From [Zimmermannella] faecalis ATCC 13722 (GTDB taxonomy: Bacteria > Actinomycetota > Actinomycetes > Actinomycetales > Microbacteriaceae): a DNA stretch of 64,000 nt. The translations under genes and the position numbers were made by a program. Within the stretch, counting starts at the first letter, position 1; each line of letters begins with the position of its first letter. The stretch is from positions 1-64,000 of the forward strand of contig NZ_KB907085.1 in NCBI RefSeq assembly GCF_000381765.1, in the 5' to 3' direction. Below the pieces are notes generated by a model that worked only from the letters and a program-made list of their open reading frames with translations, searched no databases and had not been told where the DNA came from. Of the stretch, positions 1 to 8,068 are shown in pieces.

Positions 1-53
1 ACTGACGGCAACTTGCGGGATTCTCAACCGAAAAGCCGCAAATTGCCGTCAGT
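1..53. terminator. Long hairpin at the window edge
   Basis: Bases 1-18 and 36-53 are inverted copies with one mismatch, around a 17-base loop. No T-run is visible. It sits downstream of the minus-strand gene that ends at 130, so a bidirectional terminator is the simplest reading. The arm may continue outside the window. Bases 54-129 show nothing else. Confidence 0.5.
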
Positions 54-129
54 TCGCGGAGAAAAGAGGCGGCGGATAGGCGGAGCAAGCTCAGCGTCGG
101 TGCGCTCACCCGCGGATGCGGCACCGGGC

Positions 130-929
130 TCAGCGGCGGGCGGGGACCGCCGCGGCCACCGCATCCGCCACTGTCGGGTGCGTGAACTCGAACCCGCTCT
201 CGACGAGTCGGGTCGGCTGCACGTCGGCGTCGGCGAGCAGGAGCGAGTCGGCAGCGCGGCGCCCGAGCGCGGCCCGCAGGCCCCACTTCGGCACCGGCAG
301 CGCATAGGGCCGGCGCAGCCGCTGCGCGAGCTCGCGACCGAGGTCGTTCGACGTCGCCGGGGTCGGCCCGGCGAGGTTCACTGGCCCGGTCAGGCCAGTG
401 TCGATGACGTGGCGGATCGCCCGCACCTCGTCGTCGAGCGAGATCCACGGCATGACCTGACGCCCGCTGCCGAGCGGGCCGCTCACCCCGAGCTTCGTCA
501 GCCTGAGCAGCGGCTTCAGCACGCCGTCGGCGTGCACGAGCGGCGCCGTGCGCAGTAGCGTGACCCGAACGTCCGGCCCCGCGAGCAGGGCCGAGGCCGA
601 CACGAAGGCCGGCGCGTCGCTGCCGAGCGCCCGCAGCGCATCCGCGAGCACACGCGTCGGGCGCAGTCGCGAGCGGCGCAGCTTCGTGGCGTAGGCCGGG
701 GTCCACGGCAGGCGGCCCATGCTCGCGCCGCAGAGGTTGATGACCGCCTTGCCGCCCGCGAGGATGCTCGGGTCGAGCGGCTCGAAGTTCGCGAGCCGCT
801 GCACCTCGTCGGGCGACTCGGCGGGGCGGCGCACGAGCCGCACGACGGTCGCGCCGTCGCGGCGCAGCGACTCGGTGAGGGCGCGCCCGATCAGCCGGAG
901 GCACCCGCGATCACGTATCGATCGGTCAT
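130..929 (-). pseudogene. TIGR01777-type SDR epimerase, frameshifted and internally deleted
   Basis: This was an NAD(P)-binding SDR protein of the TIGR01777 / SDR39U1 type. The start ATG (929-927) overlaps the stop of the MMPL gene by ATGA. The first codons read MTDRYVIAGASG and then hit TGA, because one C is missing near 893-895. Restoring it gives GASGLIGRALTESL, the Rossmann glycine motif, in frame with the long downstream frame. That frame keeps GPLGSGRQ and the DUF1731-like C-terminus. The segment between SASA and the next strand (LLRTA) is about 35 residues shorter than in the family, so the usual YYG active-site stretch is absent. Two independent lesions make a decaying gene more likely than a base-call error. 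Confidence 0.75.
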
Positions 930-3130
930 GAGTTTTCCTTTCGCGCGAGCTTCGACGGCCACCACACTGCGCGGCCGACGTCGGTGAACAGCGCGGGCAC
1001 GAGCAGCGCGCGCACGAGGAACGTGTCGAGCAGCACGCCGAACGCGACGATGAACGCGAGCTGCGCGAGGAACAGAATCGGAATCACCGCGAGCGCCGCG
1101 AACGTCGCGGCGAGCACGAGCCCGGCCGACGTGATGACCCCGCCCGTCACGGCGAGGCCGCGGAAAATGCCCTCGCGCGTGCCGTGCAGCTTCGTCTCTT
1201 CGCGCACCCGAGTCATGAGGAAGATGTTGTAGTCGATGCCGAGCGCGACGAGGAACACGAAGCCGTACAGGGGCACGGCCGCGTCGGCGCCCGGGAAGTC
1301 GAACACGCCGTTGAACACGAGGGCGGCGACCCCAAGTGCCGTGCCGAACGAGAGCACCGTCGTGAGCACGAGCAGCACCGGTGCGAGCACCGAGCGCAGC
1401 AGCAGCATGAGAATCAGCAGAATCACGACGAGCACTGACGGGATGATGAGGTTGCGGTCGTGAATCGACGCGGTGTTCGTGTCGATCGCGGTGGCGGTGA
1501 CGCCGCCGACGAGCGCGTCAAGCCCCGCGTCGGCGAGCGCCTCGCGCACCTCGAGCACGGTCGATTGGGCCGCGTCGGAGTCGGCGGCGTCGGTGAGCGT
1601 GCCCTGCAGCAACACCTGCCCGTCGACCTCGGTGGGTTCGGGTGCGGGGGCGCCGGGCGGGCCGGATGCGCCAATCCCGTCGGCGGTGACCGGCGCGGTG
1701 CCGGCGGGGCTCGCGTCGCTCACGACCGCGACGCTCGCGATGCCGTCGCGCTCGAGCAGCACGTCGGCGGTCGCCTGCAGCGAGTCGGCGTCGACGACGA
1801 CGTTGACGGGGCTGCCCGAGCCGCCCGGGAAGTGCTCGCCGAGGGCGGCCTGCCCGTCGCGGGCCTGAGACGACGCGAGCACGAGGTCGGACTGCGGCAC
1901 GCCGTGCGCCTGCAGCTGCGTGACCCCGGCGGCGCCGGCGAGCAGCACGAGCGACGTCACGATCCAGATCATGCGGGGGCGGCGTTGAATGCCGCGACCA
2001 AGCCGCGCCCAGGCGCCGGTGGGTTCGCTCGCGGGGCGCTCATCCTCGCCCTCTGCGTATGCCGGGCCCTCGGCGTGCGCCGGCACGTACTTCGGTCGGC
2101 GCGGCCAGAACGCGGCGCGGCCGAACGCGTAGAGCACGGCGGGCAGCAGCGTGATGGCCGAGAGCATCGCGAACGCGATGCCGATCGCGGCGACGGGCCC
2201 GAGCGTGCTGTTCGACTTCAGGTCGCTGAGCAGTAGGCACAGCAGGCCCGCGATGACCGTGCCGCCCGACGCGAGAATCGGCTCGATCGCGCCGCGCAGG
2301 GCCCGCCACGTCGCCCGCCACTTGTCGGTCGTGTGCCGCAGCTCCTCGCGGAACCGCGCGACGTAGAGCAGCGAATAGTCGGTCGCGGCGCCGATCACGA
2401 GAATGAAGAGGATGCCCTGGGTCTGGCCGCTCAGCAGCAGCACTCCGGCCTTCGCGAGCCACCACACGGCGAGCAGCGCGACGGTGAGCGCGAACAGGCT
2501 CGTCGCGAGCACCGCGATCGGCAGCAGCAGCGAGCGGTACACGACGATGAGGATGACGAACACCGCGAGCAGCGCGACGAGCAGCAGCACGCCGTCGATG
2601 CCCGAGAACGCCTCGATGAGATCGGCCGAGAATCCGGCTGGCCCGGTCACGTACGCCGTGACGTCGTCGGGGGCCACCTCGTCGAGCTTCGCCGAGATCG
2701 CCTCGACGACGTCGCCGATGTCGGCGTCGCTCGCGATCGGCACGAACGCCTGCGCCGCGAGGCCGTCGTCGCTCGGAATCACGGGAGAGACCTCGTCGGC
2801 GACCCCCTCGAGCTCGGGCAGCGCGGCGATCGCGTCGCCGAGGTCGGCGAGGGCCGCCTCGTCGAGCTCGGTGTCGGCGGTGAACACGATGACGGCGGGC
2901 AGCACGTCGGCGTCGGTGAAGTCGGCCGCGAGCTCCTGCACGCGCGTCGCGTCGGCCGACTCGGGCAGGTACGCGGTCTGGTCGTTCGACGACACCTCGC
3001 TCACCTTGCCGAAGTATGGTCCGCCGATGCTCGCGCCGACCAGCCAGACGAGGATGAGCGCGGCGGGCAAGACAATGCGCAGCCATTTCGGCACGCCGGT
3101 GCGCTTCGGCTGGGTTCGAGCGTGGGTCAT
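926..3130 (-). CDS. MMPL/RND-superfamily membrane exporter
   Basis: A 734-residue membrane transporter of the MMPL family (actinobacterial lipid and drug exporters). There is a membrane segment right after the N-terminus (about 16-36), a large extracytoplasmic loop, a block of five to six helices, a second extracytoplasmic loop and a second helix block, i.e. the two-half layout of the family. Loops are rich in Asp and Ala. The start is set by GGAG 6 bases upstream of ATG at 3130; a frame continuing 24 codons further upstream has no family-like sequence. It is translationally coupled to the broken SDR gene downstream. The substrate cannot be read from sequence. Confidence 0.85.
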   Translation of the reverse strand: MTHARTQPKRTGVPKWLRIVLPAALILVWLVGASIGGPYFGKVSEVSSNDQTAYLPESADATRVQELAADFTDADVLPAVIVFTADTELDEAALADLGDAIAALPELEGVADEVSPVIPSDDGLAAQAFVPIASDADIGDVVEAISAKLDEVAPDDVTAYVTGPAGFSADLIEAFSGIDGVLLLVALLAVFVILIVVYRSLLLPIAVLATSLFALTVALLAVWWLAKAGVLLLSGQTQGILFILVIGAATDYSLLYVARFREELRHTTDKWRATWRALRGAIEPILASGGTVIAGLLCLLLSDLKSNSTLGPVAAIGIAFAMLSAITLLPAVLYAFGRAAFWPRRPKYVPAHAEGPAYAEGEDERPASEPTGAWARLGRGIQRRPRMIWIVTSLVLLAGAAGVTQLQAHGVPQSDLVLASSQARDGQAALGEHFPGGSGSPVNVVVDADSLQATADVLLERDGIASVAVVSDASPAGTAPVTADGIGASGPPGAPAPEPTEVDGQVLLQGTLTDAADSDAAQSTVLEVREALADAGLDALVGGVTATAIDTNTASIHDRNLIIPSVLVVILLILMLLLRSVLAPVLLVLTTVLSFGTALGVAALVFNGVFDFPGADAAVPLYGFVFLVALGIDYNIFLMTRVREETKLHGTREGIFRGLAVTGGVITSAGLVLAATFAALAVIPILFLAQLAFIVAFGVLLDTFLVRALLVPALFTDVGRAVWWPSKLARKENS

Positions 3131-3251
3131 GCAGCTCCAATGGTCGTCACAAGTCTTCTCGGCGTGGCGGCGCGCGTCAAGTTCGCCGCGCCCGCAGCGC
3201 ACCGTCTGTATCGCCGCGCCCGCATCGCCGCACCGGACCGGACCGGACCGC

Positions 3252-3257
3252 TACGAT
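3252..3257 (+). promoter_or_regulatory. -10 element (TACGAT) of a leaderless MFS gene
   Basis: TACGAT ends 7 bases before the ATG at 3265, and no Shine-Dalgarno sequence is present. The mRNA therefore probably starts at or next to the start codon. Just upstream is a short CCGGA pentamer run (about 3232-3248). Confidence 0.5.
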
Positions 3258-3264
3258 CGCGCAC

Positions 3265-4473
3265 ATGACCGAACGCACGCCAGGCCCCGACTCGACCGCT
3301 CGGCGTGCGCGGCTCGCCGTCGCCGCGATGTTCCTCACGAACGGCGCGCTGTTCGCGAACCTGATTCCGCGCCTGCCCGAGCTGAAGGCGCAGCTCGCGC
3401 TCGACAACACGGCGTACGGCCTCGTCGTCATCGCGTTCCCGTTCGGCGCGATCGTCGCGGGGCTCGCGGCCGCGGCGGCGATTCGCCGGTTCGGTTCGTC
3501 CGCGGTGTCGTGCGGCGCGACGCTGGGCATCAGCCTCGCGCTGCTCGCCGCCGGGCTCGCGCCGAACGTCGTGCTGCTGATGCTCGCGCTGTTCCTCGGC
3601 GGGGCGATGGATGCGCTCGCCGACGTCGGGCAGAACGCGCACGGGCTGCGCGTGCAGCGGCGCTTCGGCCGGTCGATCATCAACTCGTTCCACGCGATCT
3701 GGTCGATCGGTGCGGTGCTCGGCGGGGCGATGTCGGCCGGCGCGATCGCGCTCGGGCTGCCACTCCCGGTACACCTTGGCATTTCGGGGATCGTGTTCTG
3801 TGCCGTCGCGTTCGCGGCCTATCGCTCGCGCCTGCCCGGGCGCGACGACGAGGTCGTTCCCACCGCGACCGGGAGCGTCCCGGCCCCGGCGCCGAAGGCC
3901 GCGGTCACCGGCCGCACGGTCGGCATGCTCGTGCTGCTCGTGCTCATCGCGATGGCCGGCACGAGCGTCGAGGACTCGGGCAGCTCGTGGGCGGCGCTCT
4001 ACCTCGGCGACTCGCTCGGCGCACCGGCGGCGCTCGCGTCGCTCGGGTTCATCGCGCTCGTCGGCGCGCAGTTTGTGGGGCGGATACTCGGCGACAGCAT
4101 GGTTGATCGCTTCGGGCAACGGGCGGTCGCGCGCCTCGGCGGGGCCATCGTGCTCGTCGGGATGGGCCTCGCGCTCGCGTTCCCGACGGTGCCGGGCACG
4201 ATCGCCGGGTTCGCCGCCGCGGGCTTCGGCGTCGCGACGCTCGTGCCGGCCGCGATGCACGCCGCCGACGAACTGCCGGGCCTGCGGGCGGGCACGGGGC
4301 TCACGATTGTCTCGTGGCTCATGCGGCTCGGGTTCCTCTGCTCGCCGCCGCTCGTCGGCCTCGTCGCCGACGTCGTGTCGCTGCGGGTCGCGCTGCTCGT
4401 CGTGCCGCTCGCCGGCCTCGTGACCGTGCTCGCGGCGGGGGTGCTCGCGACGTCGCGCCGGCGCGCCGAATAG
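3265..4473 (+). CDS. MFS transporter, FucP/YbjJ-like
   Basis: A 402-residue major facilitator with about 12 hydrophobic segments and a central charged loop (about residues 190-215). The N-terminus carries NGALFANLIPRLPELK, and residues about 125-150 carry ALADVGQNAHGLRVQRRFG followed by NSFHAIWSIG. Both are typical of the YbjJ/FucP-like branch, which includes sugar and putative efflux carriers. It is monocistronic and divergent from the MMPL gene; its promoter looks leaderless. The substrate is unknown. Confidence 0.85.
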   Translation: MTERTPGPDSTARRARLAVAAMFLTNGALFANLIPRLPELKAQLALDNTAYGLVVIAFPFGAIVAGLAAAAAIRRFGSSAVSCGATLGISLALLAAGLAPNVVLLMLALFLGGAMDALADVGQNAHGLRVQRRFGRSIINSFHAIWSIGAVLGGAMSAGAIALGLPLPVHLGISGIVFCAVAFAAYRSRLPGRDDEVVPTATGSVPAPAPKAAVTGRTVGMLVLLVLIAMAGTSVEDSGSSWAALYLGDSLGAPAALASLGFIALVGAQFVGRILGDSMVDRFGQRAVARLGGAIVLVGMGLALAFPTVPGTIAGFAAAGFGVATLVPAAMHAADELPGLRAGTGLTIVSWLMRLGFLCSPPLVGLVADVVSLRVALLVVPLAGLVTVLAAGVLATSRRRAE

Positions 4474-4498
4474 TCGGCACGCCGGCGTCGCGGTCTCG

Positions 4499-5056
4499 CT
4501 ACGCGCGCGCCTTCTCGACGCGCTCGATGAGGGTGACGAACGCGGTGAGGTACGCCGTGAGGAACTCGCGCGTGCCGTCGTTCGTGATGTTGCGGTCGGC
4601 GTCGATGAGGCCCGGCGCCATCTGGATCATGCCCTCAGGCTGGCCCATGACGACGGCGTTGAAGTGGCCCATGATCGCGCGCAGGTGCTGCTGCGCCGCG
4701 GCGGTCGAGATCGGACCGCCCGAGGCCCCGATGATCGCGACCGGCTTGCCGTTGAACGACATGTTGCCGTAGGGGCGCGTCGACCAGTCGAACGCGTTCT
4801 TCAGCACGCCGGGAATCGAGCGGCTGTACTCGGGGGTGGCGATGAGCACGCCGTCGACCGACTCGATCGCGCGCTTGAAGTCGGTGGCCTCCTGCGGGAA
4901 CTCGGCCTCGAGGTCCTCCGAGTAGAACGGCAGGTCGCGAATCGAGATCTCGGTGAACTCGACGCCCTCGGGCGCGAGCTTCGCGATCGCCTCGACGAGG
5001 GCGCGGTTGATCGACGTGCTCGAGAGGCTGCCGACGATGTAGCCGATAGTCGTCAC
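4499..5056 (-). CDS. NADPH-dependent FMN reductase (SsuE/ArsH-like flavodoxin fold)
   Basis: A 185-residue flavodoxin-fold reductase that reduces FMN or quinones with NAD(P)H. GSLSSTSINRAL near the N-terminus is the FMN-phosphate loop. TPEYSRSIPGVLKNAFDW is the family signature, and GASGGPIST is the second flavin loop. The GTG start at 5056 is chosen because AAGGAG lies 8 bases upstream; the frame upstream of it is open but not family-like. Convergent with the MFS gene (25 bases apart) and divergent from the YeiH-type gene. Confidence 0.85.
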   Translation of the reverse strand: MTTIGYIVGSLSSTSINRALVEAIAKLAPEGVEFTEISIRDLPFYSEDLEAEFPQEATDFKRAIESVDGVLIATPEYSRSIPGVLKNAFDWSTRPYGNMSFNGKPVAIIGASGGPISTAAAQQHLRAIMGHFNAVVMGQPEGMIQMAPGLIDADRNITNDGTREFLTAYLTAFVTLIERVEKARA

Positions 5057-5174
5057 AGAGGTACTCCTTGATTTGTGGGAGGGACAGCGACGCGGACGCG
5101 CCGCCGGGGAGTTCAAGGCGCAAGCGCGGCCGGGTATTCCCAAGAGCTTCTTCACGCATCCTGGGTGCCGCAGT

Positions 5175-5191
5175 TACCGGCTCAGCCGGTA
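5175..5191. promoter_or_regulatory. Small perfect hairpin in the divergent 5057-5247 region
   Basis: TACCGGC-TCA-GCCGGTA is a 7-bp inverted repeat with a 3-base loop. It lies between the FMN reductase and the YeiH-type exporter and could be an operator or leader hairpin for either. I compared the region with common riboswitch patterns and found no convincing match. Confidence 0.25.
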
Positions 5192-5247
5192 CCCCTGCCG
5201 AAAGGTGCCTCTACCGGCAATCCGACGGCGCCTGGACCCTTGAGTGG

Positions 5248-6315
5248 ATGTCCACGACCAACGCCCCCTCGTTCCCTGCCCGCGCATCCGCCACTGCCCG
5301 CCTCGCCGCCCGAGCACCCGGCGTCGCCGCCTGCCTGCTCGCCGCCGCGGCGTCGTACGGCCTCAGCCTGCTGCTGCCAGGGACGAGCCCGCTGCTCATC
5401 GCGATCGTGCTCGGCATCGTCGTCGCGAACGTCGTGCCGATGCCGGCCGTCGTGGCGCCGGGCGTCGACTTCTCGGCGAAACAGCTGCTGCGCGTCGGCA
5501 TCGTGCTGCTCGGACTGCAGCTTTCGCTCGCCGACATCGCTGCGCTCAGGGCACCGATGCTCGGCGTCGTGGTCACGATCGTCGCGCTCGGCATCGGCGG
5601 CACGCTGCTGCTCGGGCGGATGCTCGGGGTCGCGCCGCGCCTGCGGCTGCTCATCGCGTGCGGGTTCTCGATCTGCGGTGCGGCCGCGGTCGCGGCAACG
5701 GCCGGCGTCACCGACCCCGACGACGAGCACGAAGAAGACACTGTCACGGCCGTCGCCCTCGTCGTACTCTTCGGCACGGCGCTCATCTTCGCACTGCCCG
5801 CGCTCGCCGGCGCGTTCGGGTTCAACTCGACGTTCGCCGGCATGTGGGCGGGCGGCGCGACGCACGAGATCGCACAGGTCGTCGCGATCGGCGGCACGCT
5901 CGGCGGCGGCGCGCTCGCCGTGGCCGTGCTCGTGAAGCTCGCGCGAGTGCTGCTGCTCGCGCCGGTCATGGCCGTCGTGAGCCTGCGCGAGCGCCGCCGC
6001 GTGCGCGCGGCGGCGGGCCGCGACGCGGAGCCAGGTGCAAGTGACGGCCCGAAGCTCCCGCCGATCGTGCCGTGGTTCGTCGCGGGGTTCCTCGCGCTCG
6101 TGCTCGTGGGCTCGTTCGTGCCGATCCCCGACGCCGCGCTCTCGATCGCGCAGGTGCTGCAGACGGGGCTGCTCGCCGCGGCGATGTTCGGGCTCGGCTG
6201 CGGCGTGCGGTTCGCGCGCCTCGCGCGGGTTGGCTTGCGGCCGTTCGCGCTCGCGACGGCGTCGACCGTGCTCGTCGGTTCGATCGCGCTCGGCGGCGTC
6301 GCGCTCGTCGCGTAG
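5248..6315 (+). CDS. YeiH-family putative sulfate exporter
   Basis: A 355-residue polytopic membrane protein of the YeiH / Cons_hypoth698 family, annotated by homology as putative sulfate exporters. Visible family marks are the segment with GVDFSAKQLLRVGIVLLGLQ, then CGFSICGAAAVAAT, then MWAGGATHEIAQVVA. About ten hydrophobic helices are broken by a charged cytoplasmic loop near residues 245-275. The ATG at 5248 precedes the first family-like residues; the frame is open upstream to 5068 but that part is Arg-rich and not family-like. No clear Shine-Dalgarno sequence is present. Whether it works with the divergent FMN reductase in sulfur metabolism is only a guess. Confidence 0.8.
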   Translation: MSTTNAPSFPARASATARLAARAPGVAACLLAAAASYGLSLLLPGTSPLLIAIVLGIVVANVVPMPAVVAPGVDFSAKQLLRVGIVLLGLQLSLADIAALRAPMLGVVVTIVALGIGGTLLLGRMLGVAPRLRLLIACGFSICGAAAVAATAGVTDPDDEHEEDTVTAVALVVLFGTALIFALPALAGAFGFNSTFAGMWAGGATHEIAQVVAIGGTLGGGALAVAVLVKLARVLLLAPVMAVVSLRERRRVRAAAGRDAEPGASDGPKLPPIVPWFVAGFLALVLVGSFVPIPDAALSIAQVLQTGLLAAAMFGLGCGVRFARLARVGLRPFALATASTVLVGSIALGGVALVA

Positions 6316-6345
6316 GGGCCGGATGTGCGGGGTTACGGTGCGACC

Positions 6346-6360
6346 GGGGCCACCGGCCCC
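6346..6360. terminator. Short GC hairpin after the YeiH-type gene
   Basis: GGGGCC-ACC-GGCCCC lies 31 bases after the stop, with no T-run. It is a weak terminator candidate. The rest of 6316-6527 holds imperfect repeats of an ACCGCC(T)TGAC-like unit and the Shine-Dalgarno AAGGAG at 6514-6519. Confidence 0.3.
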
Positions 6361-6527
6361 ACGGTCGGCACGGCGCCACAGCCGGCAAGGTGCCGCGGCC
6401 TGCAAAGATAAGCGGATGCGCCGCCCGGCCGGCCACGCACACCGCAGTCGCACCGCCGTGACGCCGAACCGCCGCGACCCGCACCGCCTTGACACCGAAC
6501 CGCCTTGACCTCCAAGGAGCAGCCCAC

Positions 6528-7430
6528 ATGGCCACCGCAATCACCGGCCTTAGCGCCTTCCCGCTCACGCCCCTGCGCGACGACCACGTCGACACGGCCG
6601 CGTTCGCGGCCCTCGTCGAGCGACTCAGCGCCGCGGGCGTCGACTCGATCACCGCGCTCGGATCGACCGGCTCGTACGCGTACCTTGACGCCGCCGAGCG
6701 GGCCGAGGTCGCCCGCCTCGCCGTCGAGCACGCCGGCACGACGCCCGTATTCGTCGGCGTCGGCGCGCTGCGCACCTCCCACGTGCTCGCGAACGTCGCG
6801 AGCGCCGAGCGCGCGGGCGCCGCGGGCGTGCTGCTCGCGCCGATGACGTACCAGCCGCTCACCGACGACGACGTCGTCGAGCTGTTCCGCGCGGTCACCG
6901 ACGCGACCGACCTCCCCGTCATCGCGTACGACAACCCCGGCACCACCCACTTCACGTTCTCGACCGAGCTCTACGCGCGCATCGCCGAGCTCCCGGGCGT
7001 CGCGTCGATCAAGATTCCCGCTGTGCCCGCCGACCTCGGCAAGGCGCGGGAACGCGTCGCGCGCATCCGGGCCGTCGTGCCCGACACCGTGTCGATCGGC
7101 GTCTCGGGCGACGCCGCGGGCGCCCGCGGGCTGCTCGCCGGCTGCGACGCCTGGTATTCGGTCATCGGCGGCACGCTCCCGGCCGCGACCCTCGCGATCT
7201 CGCGGCCGGCCGCCGCGGGCGACGTCGACGCCGCGCTCGCGGCCTCGCAGCGGCTCGCGCCGGTGTGGGACTTGTTCGCCGAGTTCGGCAGCCTGCGCGT
7301 CACCGCGGCGATCGCCGAGCACCTCGGCCTCGCGCCCGAGCGCTGCCTACCGCTGCCGATTCTCGGACTCGACGACGCTGCGCGCGAGCGAGTCGTGGGC
7401 GTCGTCGACGAGCTCGGGCTCGCCAGCTGA
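6528..7430 (+). CDS. Dihydrodipicolinate synthase/N-acetylneuraminate lyase-family aldolase
   Basis: A 300-residue TIM-barrel class I aldolase of the DapA/NanA family. The Schiff-base lysine is K162 in SIKIPAVP, and the partner tyrosine is Y134 in IAYDNPG. The substrate loop reads GSTGSY (45-50), where true DHDPS enzymes usually have G-T/S-T-G-E, so the substrate may not be aspartate semialdehyde. The ATG at 6528 follows AAGGAG by 8 bases. The stop is 2 bases from the GTG of the phosphopantetheinyl transferase, so the two are co-translated. A DapA-like enzyme here could feed lysine to the synthetase next door, but that is inference. Confidence 0.85.
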   Translation: MATAITGLSAFPLTPLRDDHVDTAAFAALVERLSAAGVDSITALGSTGSYAYLDAAERAEVARLAVEHAGTTPVFVGVGALRTSHVLANVASAERAGAAGVLLAPMTYQPLTDDDVVELFRAVTDATDLPVIAYDNPGTTHFTFSTELYARIAELPGVASIKIPAVPADLGKARERVARIRAVVPDTVSIGVSGDAAGARGLLAGCDAWYSVIGGTLPAATLAISRPAAAGDVDAALAASQRLAPVWDLFAEFGSLRVTAAIAEHLGLAPERCLPLPILGLDDAARERVVGVVDELGLAS

Positions 7431-7432
7431 CC

Positions 7433-7999
7433 GTGACCAGCCTCGAGCCGGGATGGCCGCGGGTCGTCGCGCTGCCCGACGGCACTCGCCTCGCGTGGGC
7501 TCCGCTCGACGCGAGGCCCCGGCGCGATGTGTCGCGTGGCCTCCTGCGGATGCTCCTCGCCGAGTCGCCCTGCGCGGATCAGCTTCGTGACGCGCCCCTC
7601 GCCCAGCGGTGCGCGGCGTGCGGCAGCGCGACGCACGGGCAGCTGCGCCTCGACGCCCCGGGCGCGCCCCTCGTCAGCGTGAGCTACGCGGGCGGATACG
7701 CCGTGACCGCCGTCGCGCCCGCGGGCTCGGCCGAGTTCGGCATCGACGCCGAGCCCGACACCGAGTTGACCCGGCGCGCGGTCGCGGAGTCGCTCGGCTG
7801 GGGTGCCGGCCACCGCCCCGACCGCGCCGTCGCGGAATGGACGCGCCTCGAGGCCATCGCGAAGGCGCGCGGCACGGGGCTTCGCGGCGACTGGCAGCAC
7901 CCGCGCGCCGACGACTTCGAGGTCGTGACCCGCGCGCTTGGTGCCCCCGCGTATCCGCTCATCGTCGCGGTCGCGCGCCGACCGGCCCCGAGTAACTAG
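7433..7999 (+). CDS. 4'-phosphopantetheinyl transferase superfamily protein
   Basis: A 188-residue Sfp-type transferase, which moves the phosphopantetheine arm of CoA to a carrier-protein serine. The magnesium-binding motif is FGIDAEPD (D105, E107). The second motif is EWTRLEAIAKARGTGL (W136, E140, K144), matching W-x-x-x-E-A-x-x-K. The N-terminal half is shorter and less typical than Sfp. Start GTG, 2 bases after the aldolase stop. Its obvious nearby client is the carrier domain (S612) of the large synthetase encoded on the opposite strand. The stop codon lies inside a 19-bp tandem repeat. Confidence 0.8.
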   Translation: MTSLEPGWPRVVALPDGTRLAWAPLDARPRRDVSRGLLRMLLAESPCADQLRDAPLAQRCAACGSATHGQLRLDAPGAPLVSVSYAGGYAVTAVAPAGSAEFGIDAEPDTELTRRAVAESLGWGAGHRPDRAVAEWTRLEAIAKARGTGLRGDWQHPRADDFEVVTRALGAPAYPLIVAVARRPAPSN

Positions 8000-8046
8000 G
8001 CCGACCCCGAGCAGCTAGACCGACCCCGAGCAGCTAGGCCGACCCG
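7990..8046. repeat. 19-bp tandem repeat, three units, over a stop codon
   Basis: Units 7990-8008, 8009-8027 and 8028-8046 differ at one to three positions each. The first unit contains the transferase stop codon and a second in-frame TAG. It looks like recent slippage in the 70-base convergent gap. Confidence 0.8.
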
Positions 8047-8068
8047 AACCCCTCAGCCGCGCTCGGCC

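Noticed and set aside
926-3202. Longer MMPL start at 3202
   Set aside because: The extra 24 residues have no family-like sequence and the ATG at 3130 has a good Shine-Dalgarno.
5057-5247. Possible riboswitch in the divergent FMN reductase/YeiH leader region
   Set aside because: Apart from one 7-bp hairpin I could not match SAM, TPP, FMN, cobalamin, fluoride, glycine or guanidine patterns on either strand; a covariance search would decide.
6528-7430. Naming the aldolase dapA
   Set aside because: The substrate loop GSTGSY departs from DHDPS, so only the family is stated.
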